Shown here: one piece after another, positions 21,942-30,151 of the stretch | How the letters are laid out: every line of letters begins with the position of its first letter | Position numbering within the stretch: the stretch's first letter is position 1 | Source of the DNA: Balanoglossus misakiensis | Taxonomy: Eukaryota; Hemichordata | Direction of reading: 5' to 3' | Assembly: GCA_040954595.2 (NCBI GenBank) | Contig: JBECUI020000027.1 | Span: forward strand, 372,001 to 436,000 | Length of the DNA stretch: 64,000 nt | Program-made: the position numbers and the translations under genes | The notes under the pieces: generated by a model | Seen by the model: only the letters and a program-made list of their open reading frames with translations | What the model was told of the DNA's origin: nothing | Databases searched by the model: none

Positions 21942-22313
21942 ATGTTACGAAAAAATGGATTGTTTCTTTTGGTGATTGCCTTGGCTTTTTCTACTGTGGC
22001 CTGTGAACTTTTTCAAGATAGCATTGGCGAGGGTACGTATTTTGTTGGTGTTTGGCAAGTCAACTCCGGTGATTTAGGCACTTTTACCTTTCTAGCCGAT
22101 GGTACATGGACCCGTGTAGGCGCTAGTGGTGGTCATGAGAATGGAACTTTCAGTGCAACAGGTAATGCCTCCAGCGGTGTCCTTCTATTGAAGTCAGAAT
22201 TATTCTCCTTCATTGCAGGTGAGCATGAGTATGTGTTTAACCCTGAAGGTACAGAGGTTGAGATCACTTGGGAGGCTTCCTTCATCGGGAAATCGGTTCT
22301 GGTTAAGCAATAA
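21942..22313 (+). CDS. Small lipoprotein, paralogue A
   Basis: ATG 21942 with CAGGAG 5 nt upstream (a GTG at 21936 lies inside the SD and is not chosen). About 123 aa: signal peptide with lipobox STVAC, then FQDSIGEGTYFVGVW, a TFTFLADGTWTRV beta-rich core, GTFSATGNAS and the end GKSVLVKQ. The pattern of a short beta-barrel/sandwich ('GVW...DGTWT...G.Y/F') recalls small lipocalin-like or DUF5004-type bacterial lipoproteins; this is a guess. First of four tandem paralogues between cassettes 8 and 9. Confidence 0.75.
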   Translation: MLRKNGLFLLVIALAFSTVACELFQDSIGEGTYFVGVWQVNSGDLGTFTFLADGTWTRVGASGGHENGTFSATGNASSGVLLLKSELFSFIAGEHEYVFNPEGTEVEITWEASFIGKSVLVKQ

Positions 22314-22679
22314 TCCAGGAAATTTATCCGACTGAGATATCACAGACCCTAGCAGCCCGACCCCGGCAAAGCTAGGGGAACGCCTAATTCTTTATTTTTT
22401 AGGTCAGATTTTATTATAGCTAAGGTAGAAAGGAAAAGGATTTTCATCTTCTTTTCCTTTCTACCCTTAGCTATGATTTCTCCTCTTAAAACCCTGCTCC
22501 TGGGAATGCTTTATCTTGTGAAAAGCATGGATGGCTTCGGGGAAGTTAGAGTTATATTTTTTTCACAGTATAGGGTTACATGAAAAAATCATTGAGGGAG
22601 GGAGGCTTTAAGGTTTTTTAAATGGATAAATTTATGAGTAGGGGGTAGAATAGTATAAAGCAAATCATAAGGAGTGTGT
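22314..22679. other. Repeated spacer between small lipoprotein genes
   Basis: Contains a decayed copy of the CCCCGGC hairpin near 22360, the AATTCTTTATTT box, an imperfect stem GGAAAAGGATTTTCATC/TTCTTTTCC near 22432-22460, and the region before the next SD. No gene is seen. Confidence 0.4.
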
Positions 22680-23064
22680 ATGTTACGAAAAAATGGATTG
22701 TTTCTTTTGGTGATTGCCTTGGCTTTTTCTACAGCGGCTTGTGAACTTTTTCAAGATAGCATTGGCGAAGGTACGTATTTTGTTGGTGTTTGGCCAAGAC
22801 AACACAGGTGGGGAAGGCAAGTTTACCTTTCGATCCGATGGTACATGGACCCGTGTAGGCGATATTTCGGGTAATTACGATGGAACTTTCAGTGCAAGAG
22901 GTAATGCCACCAGCGGTGTCCTCGTATTGAAGTCAGATGAAATCTCCTTATTTCCAGGTGAGCATGAGTATGTGTTTAATACTGATGGTACAGAGGTTGA
23001 GATCACTTGGGAAAACTACATACTGGGAGATCTGGAGGGGAAATCGGTTCTGGTCAAGCAATAA
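22680..23064 (+). pseudogene. Small lipoprotein, paralogue B, frameshifted
   Basis: ATG 22680 with AAGGAG. Lipobox STAAC. One added C near 22793 (TTTGGCCAAG where A has TTTGGCAAG) sends the frame to a stop at 22874; the rest reads in the next frame to 23064 (TFRSDGTWTRVGDISGN...GKSVLVKQ). Without the extra base it would be a normal ~127-aa family member. Confidence 0.7.
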
Positions 23065-23111
23065 TCCAGGAAATTGATCCGACCTGAGATAGCATAGACC
23101 CTAGCAACTCG

Positions 23112-23132
23112 CCCCCCGGCAAGGCCGGGGGG
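23112..23132. repeat. 9-bp GC hairpin in the small-lipoprotein spacer
   Basis: CCCCCCGGC, loop AAG, GCCGGGGGG, then AACGCTCAATTCTTTATTT. Similar hairpins at about 23653-23675 and 24197-24218. It may act as a terminator for the gene upstream, though the U run is interrupted. Confidence 0.5.
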
Positions 23133-23222
23133 AACGCTCAATTCTTTATTTCCCAGGTCAGTTTTTATTATAGCTAGGGTAAAGTGGAAAAGGATAATAT
23201 AAGCAAATAATAAGGAGTGTGT

Positions 23223-23606
23223 ATGTTGCGGAAAAATGGATTATTCCTTTTTATAGTTGTCTTCGCTTTTTCTATAACGGCTTGTGGACTATTTCAAGAT
23301 AGTATCGGCGCAAGTACGTATTTTGTTGGTGTTTGGGAAGATCCCTTTGGTGGGGAAGGCACGTTTACCTTTCGAGCCGATGGTACATGGACCCGTGTAA
23401 GTGATGTGTGGGGTAATCTCAATGGAACTTTCAGTGCAACGGGTGATGCCTCCAAGGGTATCCTTGTGTTGGAGTCATCATTCCCCTCCCTTTTTACAGG
23501 TGTGCATGAGTATGAGTTCGAACCTGGAGGTAGAGTAGTTGGAATCTCTTGGAATACTATATTACTGGGATTGTTGGGGGTATCGATTCTGGTCCTCAAT
23601 TACTAG
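23223..23606 (+). CDS. Small lipoprotein, paralogue C
   Basis: ATG 23223 with AAGGAG. About 127 aa; lipobox SITAC, then FQDSIGASTYFVGVW, TFTFRADGTWTRVSD, GTFSATGDASKG. It differs from the others at the extreme C-terminus (GVSILVLNY instead of GKSVLVKQ), probably from a small indel. C and D sit in a direct 543-bp duplication that includes the spacer, so this is a recent event. Confidence 0.75.
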   Translation: MLRKNGLFLFIVVFAFSITACGLFQDSIGASTYFVGVWEDPFGGEGTFTFRADGTWTRVSDVWGNLNGTFSATGDASKGILVLESSFPSLFTGVHEYEFEPGGRVVGISWNTILLGLLGVSILVLNY

Positions 23607-23765
23607 TCCAGGAAATTTATCCGACTGAGATAGCACAAACCCTAGTAACTCCCCCCCCCCGGCCTTGCCGGGGGGAACGCTCAATTCTTTATTTCCAAGG
23701 TCAGTTTTTATTATAGCTAGGGTAAAGTGGAAAAGGATAATATAAGCAAATAATAAGGAGTGTGT

Positions 23766-24149
23766 ATGTTGCGGAAAAATGGATTATTCCTTTTTATAGT
23801 TGTCTTCGCTTTTTCTATAACGGCTTGTGGACTATTTCAAGATAGTATCGGCGCAAGTACGTATTTTGCTGGTGTTTGGGAAGATCCCTATGGTGGGGAA
23901 GGCACGTTTACCTTTCGAGCCGATGGTACATGGACCCGTGTAAGTGATGTGTTGGGTAATCTCAATGGAACTTTCAGTACAACGGGTGATGCCTCCAAGG
24001 GTATCCTTGAGTTGGAGTCATCATTCCCCTCCCTTTTTACAGGTGTGCATGAGTATAAGTTCGAACCTGGAGGTAGAGTAGTTCTAATCTCTTGGAATAC
24101 TATATTACTGGGATTTTTGGGGGGGAAATCGGTTCTGGTCAAGCAATAA
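23766..24149 (+). CDS. Small lipoprotein, paralogue D
   Basis: ATG 23766 with AAGGAG, 127 aa, nearly identical to paralogue C over signal peptide and core; ends GGKSVLVKQ like A and B. Lipobox SITAC. The upstream ~150 nt is also a copy of that before paralogue C. Function unknown; lipid-anchored by signal sequence. Confidence 0.75.
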   Translation: MLRKNGLFLFIVVFAFSITACGLFQDSIGASTYFAGVWEDPYGGEGTFTFRADGTWTRVSDVLGNLNGTFSTTGDASKGILELESSFPSLFTGVHEYKFEPGGRVVLISWNTILLGFLGGKSVLVKQ

Positions 24150-24509
24150 TCCAGGAAATTGATCCGACCTGAGATAGCATAGACCCTAGCAACTCGCCCC
24201 CTGGCAAGGCCGGGGGGAACGCTCAATTCTTTATTTCCAAGGTCAGTTTTTATTATCGCTAAGGTAGAGTGGAAAAGGATTTTTTCTCTTGCTTTCCTTT
24301 TTTCAACTATGGTTTCTCCTTTTACAACCTGCTCCTGGGAATGCTTTGTCTTCTGAAAAACACAGATGGCTTCTGGGTTGGTAGAGATATATTTCTTTGT
24401 TTTTGATAGAGGGTTATGAAAAAAGCCATCGAGGGAGGGGAAGCTTAAGGGTTTTGGGTCATATTAAAAGAAGACGGCTGGCTATATAGAGAAGACGCTG
24501 GACCCGCCT

Positions 24510-25199
24510 GTGAATGTCTTTATCCTACCAGGGGAGATGCTGTTCTCATGCTGGAAGGGACCAAGAAGGCTGGGAGAGAGGAAGAAAAGGCTCCCGTTGG
24601 GGCTAAAATGATGACTTTTCAGCAACTTCCAGGCCTAAGCAGTCCCTCATGAGCTAGCGGGAGTAAAAACGATAAGAAGAATCTGCTTACTGATAACCCA
24701 AAAGCCCTAGGATAGGCTTTCGGGGTGTCCCGCTCCCAGAGATGCCCGGGAAACCTTAGCCAGCACCCTAATTCCCTATGGCTACCACGCTTTTTCTCGA
24801 ATCATTGACCAAAGAACAGACAATTTCTCCCCTTAGCAAGCAATAAAAGGTAGTCTGCATCCTACCAGGGGAGATGCTGTTCTCATGCTGGAAGGGACCA
24901 AGAAGGCTGGGAGAGAGGAAGAAAAAGCTCCCGTTGGGGCTAAAATGATGACTTTTCAGCAACTTCCAGGCCTAAGCAGTCCCTCATGAGCTAGCGGGAG
25001 TAAAAACGATAAGAAGAATCTGCTTACTGATAACCCAAAAGCCCTAGGATAGGCTTTCGGGGTGTTCCCGCTCCCAGAGATGCCCGGGAAACCTTAGCCA
25101 GCACCCTAATTCCCTATGGCTACCACGCTTTTTCTCGAATCATTGACCAAGAACAGACAATTTCTCCCCTTAGCAAGCAATAAAGAGATAACACCCCCC
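24510..25199. repeat. Two tandem copies of intercassette DNA with the cassette gene deleted
   Basis: The block starting ATCCTACCAGGGGAGATGC appears near 24522 and again near 24858 (about 336 nt apart) with almost the same sequence. Each has the ACGATAAGAAGAATCTGCT box and the GCCCTAGGATAGGC hairpin. At about 24842-24850 the pre-promoter sequence CAATAAA runs straight into AAGGTAGTCT, which in intact cassettes is the stop-codon region. The promoter, tract and whole gene are missing between them. The second block leads into cassette 9. 24150-24509 holds only the small-lipoprotein spacer and no gene. Confidence 0.7.
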
Positions 25200-25228
25200 T
25201 TGATAAAATCCAGATAAGGAGATAGACT
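25200..25228 (+). promoter_or_regulatory. Cassette 9 promoter next to a poly-C run
   Basis: TTGATA 25200-25205, 17-nt spacer, TAGACT 25223-25228; six C upstream. Confidence 0.6.
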
Positions 25229-25295
25229 AAAAGTTAAGTTCAAATCTAGTAAACTAAAGCCTTGTAAGAGGCTATTTTTAAGGAGGCATACAAAG

Positions 25296-26463
25296 ATGAT
25301 CAGCAATTTAAGGAAACTCACTCACTCACTCACTCACTCACTCACTCACTCACTCACTCACTCACTCACTCACTCACTCACTCACCAGCTCTTGCGCGCT
25401 AGAACCCCAAAGAAAGCCTAATTCCCTTCGCCGTTTTTCCCCGTTAAAAGCAATACTTTTCTGTTTAATCCCAGCACTATTCTTGACAAGCTGCGGCCCC
25501 ACTCCGAGCAGTGAAACCCTCATAACAACTTTGACCATCAACGGCCTGGAGGGAGTGGCAACAATTGATGAAACCAAAGCCGTTTTTTATTTTGATAAAC
25601 TCGACTCCGCTACGGTAAGCACCTTTGACCTCAGCGTATCCCCCGGGGCCGCGGTGACCCATGCCGATGGTACCGCTCTGACGGCTGAAAATCTTGTTCT
25701 TGGCGAGGAGTTCCCCGTGCTCGTTACTGCAGAGGATGGGATTACTACCCAAACCTACACCCTATTAATTACCGGAGATATTGTCATTACGAATAAACAC
25801 AGCAACGGGTATTATGTCTGGTTTGATGTCATCCTGCATCAAGATGCGGTAGTGGATTTCTACGCAGTAGAAGAAGGAACGACCCTGCCCAGCGCCGCTT
25901 CCGTAGCGGCCATGGATGACACCGATGGCGACCAGGCCGTTGACGGCCATCACTTCCAGGATGCGTTGGTTGCCGGGGAAACCCACCGTATTGTTCTTTA
26001 CAATATGGATACTTCCACTAACTACGATATTGGCAGCTATTTCAGCGGTGGTAAGTATCCAAACTCTCACGCCGCTGTATTGACACAGATGACTACAGCC
26101 GCAGAACCCCGCACTACAGGTAAGGTGGTTTGGCCGGCTTACGAAGGGCAAAAAATTCTGCTTCCCCCTGCCCGGTTGAAATCAACAGATGATATCCCGG
26201 ATGGTTCAGGCCTATCTTATAATTTGGAGGGCCAAGCTTCATGGGCTTCCATTTTAGAAATTCTGGATGGTTCATATCAAATAGGTTGGAACTATGATTT
26301 TGTTCTTCATGCCATGTTTTCTATGATTTTTGATTCCACGACTTATCTATTCACCAAAATAGACGGTGTTCTCAAGGCACACACGGCTTTCTATTTTCTG
26401 AGTTTTTCAGATCAGGATATCGGTACCCCCGAGGATTACATTGATTTACAGGTACGGAACTAA
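25296..26463 (+). CDS. Phase-variable lipoprotein cassette 9 (OFF register)
   Basis: ATG 25296 with SD, leader MISNLRK, (ACTC)17. Body +1 to the ATG, intact to TAA 26463. Lipobox LFLTSC, then GPTPSSETL, an intermediate between the two lipobox types of the array. The conserved N-terminal part is more diverged than in cassettes 2-6 (KHSNGYYVWFDVILHQDAVV). The C-terminal third is a separate version (DIPDGSGLSYNLEGQAS... ILDGSYQIGWNYD...) ending DYIDLQVRN; only the broken cassette 8 resembles it. Confidence 0.75.
25316..25383 (+). repeat. (ACTC)17 tract of cassette 9
   Basis: Seventeen perfect units; OFF by one. Confidence 0.95.
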
Positions 26464-26555
26464 AAGAATCCTCCCCCTTTCCCTGTAGCTTCCTCATACG
26501 GGGACAGGGACATCTTCTTGTTGAGGGGGAAGGCCCGGCAGAGAAGATTTCCCTT

Positions 26556-26584
26556 CAGGGGGTCTTTAGGACCCCTGTTTTGTC
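26556..26584 (+). terminator. Rho-independent terminator after cassette 9
   Basis: CAGGGGGTC, loop TTTAG, GACCCCTG, then TTTTGTCTTT. The remaining 26585-26938 has no gene; a possible -10 (TAATAT) lies at about 26883. Confidence 0.65.
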
Positions 26585-26938
26585 TTTACCAGTAGACTTT
26601 CCACAGGAAAAGAATGATTTCCTCTCCTTAACCACGTGCCTATTCCCACGTATAAGGGCCGTACTGAAAAACCGTTTTTCCATTATAATCACAAATATCA
26701 TATAGGCCCTTGTCGTATTGCTGTGGCGGGCTGTGATCCCGGAATTAAGGGCCCCCTCCGTTTCTGACGGAAGGGCTTCCGCTGGGGTCTATGCTGTCCA
26801 TTTGTTTCCGGGGAAGAAGCAGGCGGACTAAAATTTTTTGTAATTCAGAGATAACAACTGGATAAAAACAATGTAGTACGATAATATAGATGATAAGAAT
26901 CAAGTTCGAAGTCTGAATTTATAGGAGTGTGTGTTTTA

Positions 26939-28717
26939 ATGAAATGCAGTCATATGAAAATGAAGTTCAATGTTTTAACTGGAATGTCTGGTCTGCGAAG
27001 AAATTTCGGTGCTTTTCCGTCTTTTCGTTTCTGGCAGCCCATTCTTTTTGTTATTCTAGCGACTTTCTACTTAGGAAGCTGTGATTCAGAATCCGGAGCC
27101 ACCTTTACCATCACTCTTACAGGGCCTCAGGACATTGAAGCAGGTGAAGACTTGATATTGTCTGCTACAGCTTCGGATTTGAAGGGAGCTATCGCAACCT
27201 ATCAGTGGAAAGTTAACGGGGAGGTTCAGCACGAAGGAACTGATCTGAATTATACCTTCAGTCAAATAGAGGAAGGGACATACAAAATACAGTGTATGAT
27301 GATTATTGACGGTATTGAGTATGCCAGCAATACGCTGACAATAACGGTAACGGCTTCCCAGCCTGTTGTGCGCATCGCCGGGGGAGAGAGCGTGAGCGCT
27401 AATGAGGATCTGATACTGACTACAACCGTATCAGGTCTAAACGGAGCGGCGGCGACCTACCAATGGAAACTTGACGGGAATGATGTAGCAGGAGCCACCG
27501 GCACGGATTATACCTTTAATCAGCCCAACAACGGCTCATACGAGGTTTGGTGTGTGATGACAGTTGATGGTACTGAGTATACCAGCAACAAGCTGACGAT
27601 AACGGTTGAGCCTCCCCGGCCTGCTGTATCCATAACCGGGGGTGTGAGGGATCTCATTGTGATAAATACAGATGAGACATTTACCGCTACAACTTCTAAT
27701 CTGAACGGAGCGGCGGCGACCTACCAGTGGAAGCTTGACGGGAATAATGTAGCAGGAGCCACCGGTACGGATTATGTCTTTAACCGGCCAGTGCCCAGCG
27801 GTCCGTACAGCATACAGTGCGAAATAACAGTGGACGGTACCGTCTATTCCAGCAACACATTGATGGTAAGGGTTCTTAGGGCCCTGCCTACCGTGTCCAT
27901 AAGCGGGGACGCTATGGTGGTGGCAAATGATAATACAACAATAGCTGCCATAGCGTCTAATCTGGATGGAGCTATTGCATCCTACCAGTGGAAAATCGAC
28001 AATGCAGAAATACCCGGAGCCACCAATCCCCAATATGGCTTTAGCCAGGCGGTGGGAGGGGCCTACGAACTGCAGTGTGAGATCACGGTTTACAACAATG
28101 TCTTTACCAGCAGTGCGCTGCCCGTTTTAGTGATTCAGGTGGGTTCTCCCGGTCCTGGGGGAGGGGTCGTGTTTTATGATGATACCCTGGGGTATGATTT
28201 TGATAATAGCGGAGACATCGATGGATCTGAGAGAACCCTGCTGGCGGCAGATTCTCGATTCTTGGAAGCCGCCCCGTCTGGTTGGTATGGTACGGAAAGA
28301 GATCCCCTTGTTCAGTGGGGAGCTCAAGGGACAGATGTTCCCGAGGTGATAAATTACACGAGCATTTCCGGTGCTCCCAATCAAAAGGAAACCATGGGGC
28401 GTGGAGTCACAGATACCGATGCAATAGTAACTCTCCTGGAGGGCATTCCTGAGACAGACCGGGCGGCGCAGTTGGCCAAGGCATATACCGGAGGAGGTAA
28501 GGACGACTGGTTCCTGCCGTCTATTGGCGAATTGATTATACTGGTCAGTCAAAAAGACCAGGTGGGTGGTATGGACGGCCGGTACTGGTCTACCACCGAG
28601 GGTACCCTTACATTTGCCTGGTATATGCACAACAATAGCATAGGTACATTCAGAAATAACGGAAAGGCAGTCACCGACACAGCCGTGCGTCCTATCCGGG
28701 GGTTTAACGTCCCTTAA
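26939..28717 (+). CDS. Lipoprotein with four Ig-like/PKD-type repeats and a DUF1566-like C-terminus
   Basis: ATG 26939 is preferred; GTG 26927 is possible and closer to GGAG. A long n-region leads to a hydrophobic segment and lipobox YLGSC. Four ~95-residue repeats follow, each with a YQWK(V/L/I)(N/D) motif and IQCEITVDGT..SSNTL, typical of bacterial Ig-like/PKD beta-sandwich domains. The C-terminal ~190 residues contain GPGGGVVFY, DDWFLPSIGELIIL, YWSTTEGTLTFAWYM and end VRPIRGF, which match the DUF1566/Lcl-type C-type-lectin-like domain. Likely a surface adhesin or binding protein. It ends in a strong terminator. Confidence 0.8.
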   Translation: MKCSHMKMKFNVLTGMSGLRRNFGAFPSFRFWQPILFVILATFYLGSCDSESGATFTITLTGPQDIEAGEDLILSATASDLKGAIATYQWKVNGEVQHEGTDLNYTFSQIEEGTYKIQCMMIIDGIEYASNTLTITVTASQPVVRIAGGESVSANEDLILTTTVSGLNGAAATYQWKLDGNDVAGATGTDYTFNQPNNGSYEVWCVMTVDGTEYTSNKLTITVEPPRPAVSITGGVRDLIVINTDETFTATTSNLNGAAATYQWKLDGNNVAGATGTDYVFNRPVPSGPYSIQCEITVDGTVYSSNTLMVRVLRALPTVSISGDAMVVANDNTTIAAIASNLDGAIASYQWKIDNAEIPGATNPQYGFSQAVGGAYELQCEITVYNNVFTSSALPVLVIQVGSPGPGGGVVFYDDTLGYDFDNSGDIDGSERTLLAADSRFLEAAPSGWYGTERDPLVQWGAQGTDVPEVINYTSISGAPNQKETMGRGVTDTDAIVTLLEGIPETDRAAQLAKAYTGGGKDDWFLPSIGELIILVSQKDQVGGMDGRYWSTTEGTLTFAWYMHNNSIGTFRNNGKAVTDTAVRPIRGFNVP

Positions 28718-28742
28718 CGTGTAATTTGGCTTAGGGAGACAG

Positions 28743-28767
28743 GGGGCCTTCTGAGGGGCCCCTTTTT
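28743..28767 (+). terminator. Rho-independent terminator
   Basis: GGGGCC (28743-28748), loop, GGCCCC (28757-28762), TTTTT. Confidence 0.75.
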
Positions 28768-28910
28768 CATGCCTGAGGAGGGTTATCTCAGAATCCCCCT
28801 GATTAACAGTGCCTTGAGGAAAGGAGACTGCTGCATCAACTGCCCACCATAAGCGAACTTCCAGAGAATTCTTTATCAATCGAATCAATTTTAACATCTT
28901 TTATTGTGTG

Positions 28911-29381
28911 TTATTTATTTTCAATAACATCATAGGCAGATTCCTGAGTCTTTTCTCCTCCTGATTCCTTGTGCTCCTTAAATGCTTTAAATTTATCAAT
29001 ATCCTTCTTTATAAGATTTAAGCAGAGAATAACCATACCGGCGTCATCGGCCAAACCTAGACCTACAATAAAATCTGGAATTAAATCCATTAAAGAAAAC
29101 ACATACAAAAGAGTAAAAACAATGGCAGAAATTGAACCGGTTGGGATCTCATGATATTCCCCACGCAAAAAAGCTTTTACCATCTCCAAAAGAAGCTTCA
29201 CATCTCCTTTTAATTCTAAGAGTTTTCCCCTACCCGCCTTAAAGAGGATATTCTTTTCATTTTTCAATACCTTATTAAAATCTCTCTCAGAAGCAGTTTT
29301 CTCCTTAAAACCTTTAAACTTTTTCTGATACTTATTCCTCATCCTTGTGTACTTTTTCCCTTCAAATCTTTGAACCGCCAT
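28911..29381 (-). CDS. YkvA-family (DUF1232) membrane protein
   Basis: Start ATG 29381 has AAGGAGTGAGT just upstream, better than the GTG/ATG-like starts further out. About 156 aa: a basic N-terminal half (RFEGKKYTRMRNKYQKKF), then the DUF1232 core GSISAIVFTLLYVFSLMDLIPD and FIVGLGLADDAGMV, which contains the family's D-x-x-PD and D-D signature and hydrophobic segments. Function of YkvA proteins is unknown. Single gene with its own SD. Confidence 0.8.
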   Translation of the reverse strand: MAVQRFEGKKYTRMRNKYQKKFKGFKEKTASERDFNKVLKNEKNILFKAGRGKLLELKGDVKLLLEMVKAFLRGEYHEIPTGSISAIVFTLLYVFSLMDLIPDFIVGLGLADDAGMVILCLNLIKKDIDKFKAFKEHKESGGEKTQESAYDVIENK

Positions 29382-29453
29382 ACTCACTCCTTGTGCCGCT
29401 GTGATTATAGGATTAAAAAATAAAAAAACAAAGAATTGTCCTCTGTGTGACAT

Positions 29454-30151
29454 TGTTAAGTCCTCTGCTGTATAGTCCTGCCTCTGCCTGGCTTAGAAGG
29501 AAGAGTGCAGACGGTGTGGAACTTTACAATCTTGTTTCAGAAAGAATACCCTTCCACCCGGTCGCTGAAGAATAAAGGGACCTCTCACTGATTCATGTAC
29601 GCTTTTGAGAAATGGGATTCTGATATCCCGCAATAGTTAAGGGGAGCCTACCTGCGCATCAGGAAGACTTGCTTGTTCATGGTAATGAGCTCCATAAATT
29701 CCGAAAGTTTATACATGCAACTTAAACAGGCCATGAAAAACCAGCCGTGAATCGTTTCACGATCATTGGAGAAGGAGCATTGTACTTGCGGAACTGGACC
29801 TAAGACAGATCTTATATGAAAAAAATGAATACGCTTTTGAGAAACCAGGCAGCTTGGGGGCCCTAACCTCTCCTTGAAGTCAGCTGCTCCTCTCTCTATC
29901 CTTCTCACTTCCCACCCCCAGAAGATTTGGCGGCTTTGTCTCTTTTTACTGGATAACTTTTCTTTCTTCCTCATTCAATTCGATCATCTGGATTTAACGA
30001 GACAAAGGGAGGGCTCACGGTGAATGATTGTAGTTGTTGTGGGGGGGCTTGATATATTTATCTTTTTGATATATCTTTATGCTATATGCGGTATTTAAGG
30101 TGGAATAACTTAAATACTCATCGCAATAATATAGTATTAAGGAGTTTTTAT
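29454..30151. other. Long intergenic region with a possible transposase relic
   Basis: A minus-strand ORF at 29648-29974 contains IHGWFFMACLSCMYKL, which weakly resembles the C-terminal helix of IS1634/IS4-type transposases; the rest is unrecognised. I make no gene call. Near 30060-30150 an AT-rich stretch precedes the carotenoid oxygenase gene. Confidence 0.25.

Noticed and set aside
8857-26463. Diversity-generating retroelement as source of the variable blocks
   Set aside because: No reverse transcriptase, no template repeat and no adenine-biased changes were seen; variable blocks include indels and whole-block swaps, which fit recombination better.
28127-28897. Minus-strand ORF of 256 codons opposite the Ig-like lipoprotein
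   Set aside because: It is the antisense shadow of a gene with clear domains, signal peptide and terminator on the plus strand.
29648-29974. Minus-strand ORF of 108 codons as a transposase
   Set aside because: Only one short stretch resembles an IS1634/IS4 C-terminus; no catalytic motif, no inverted repeats.
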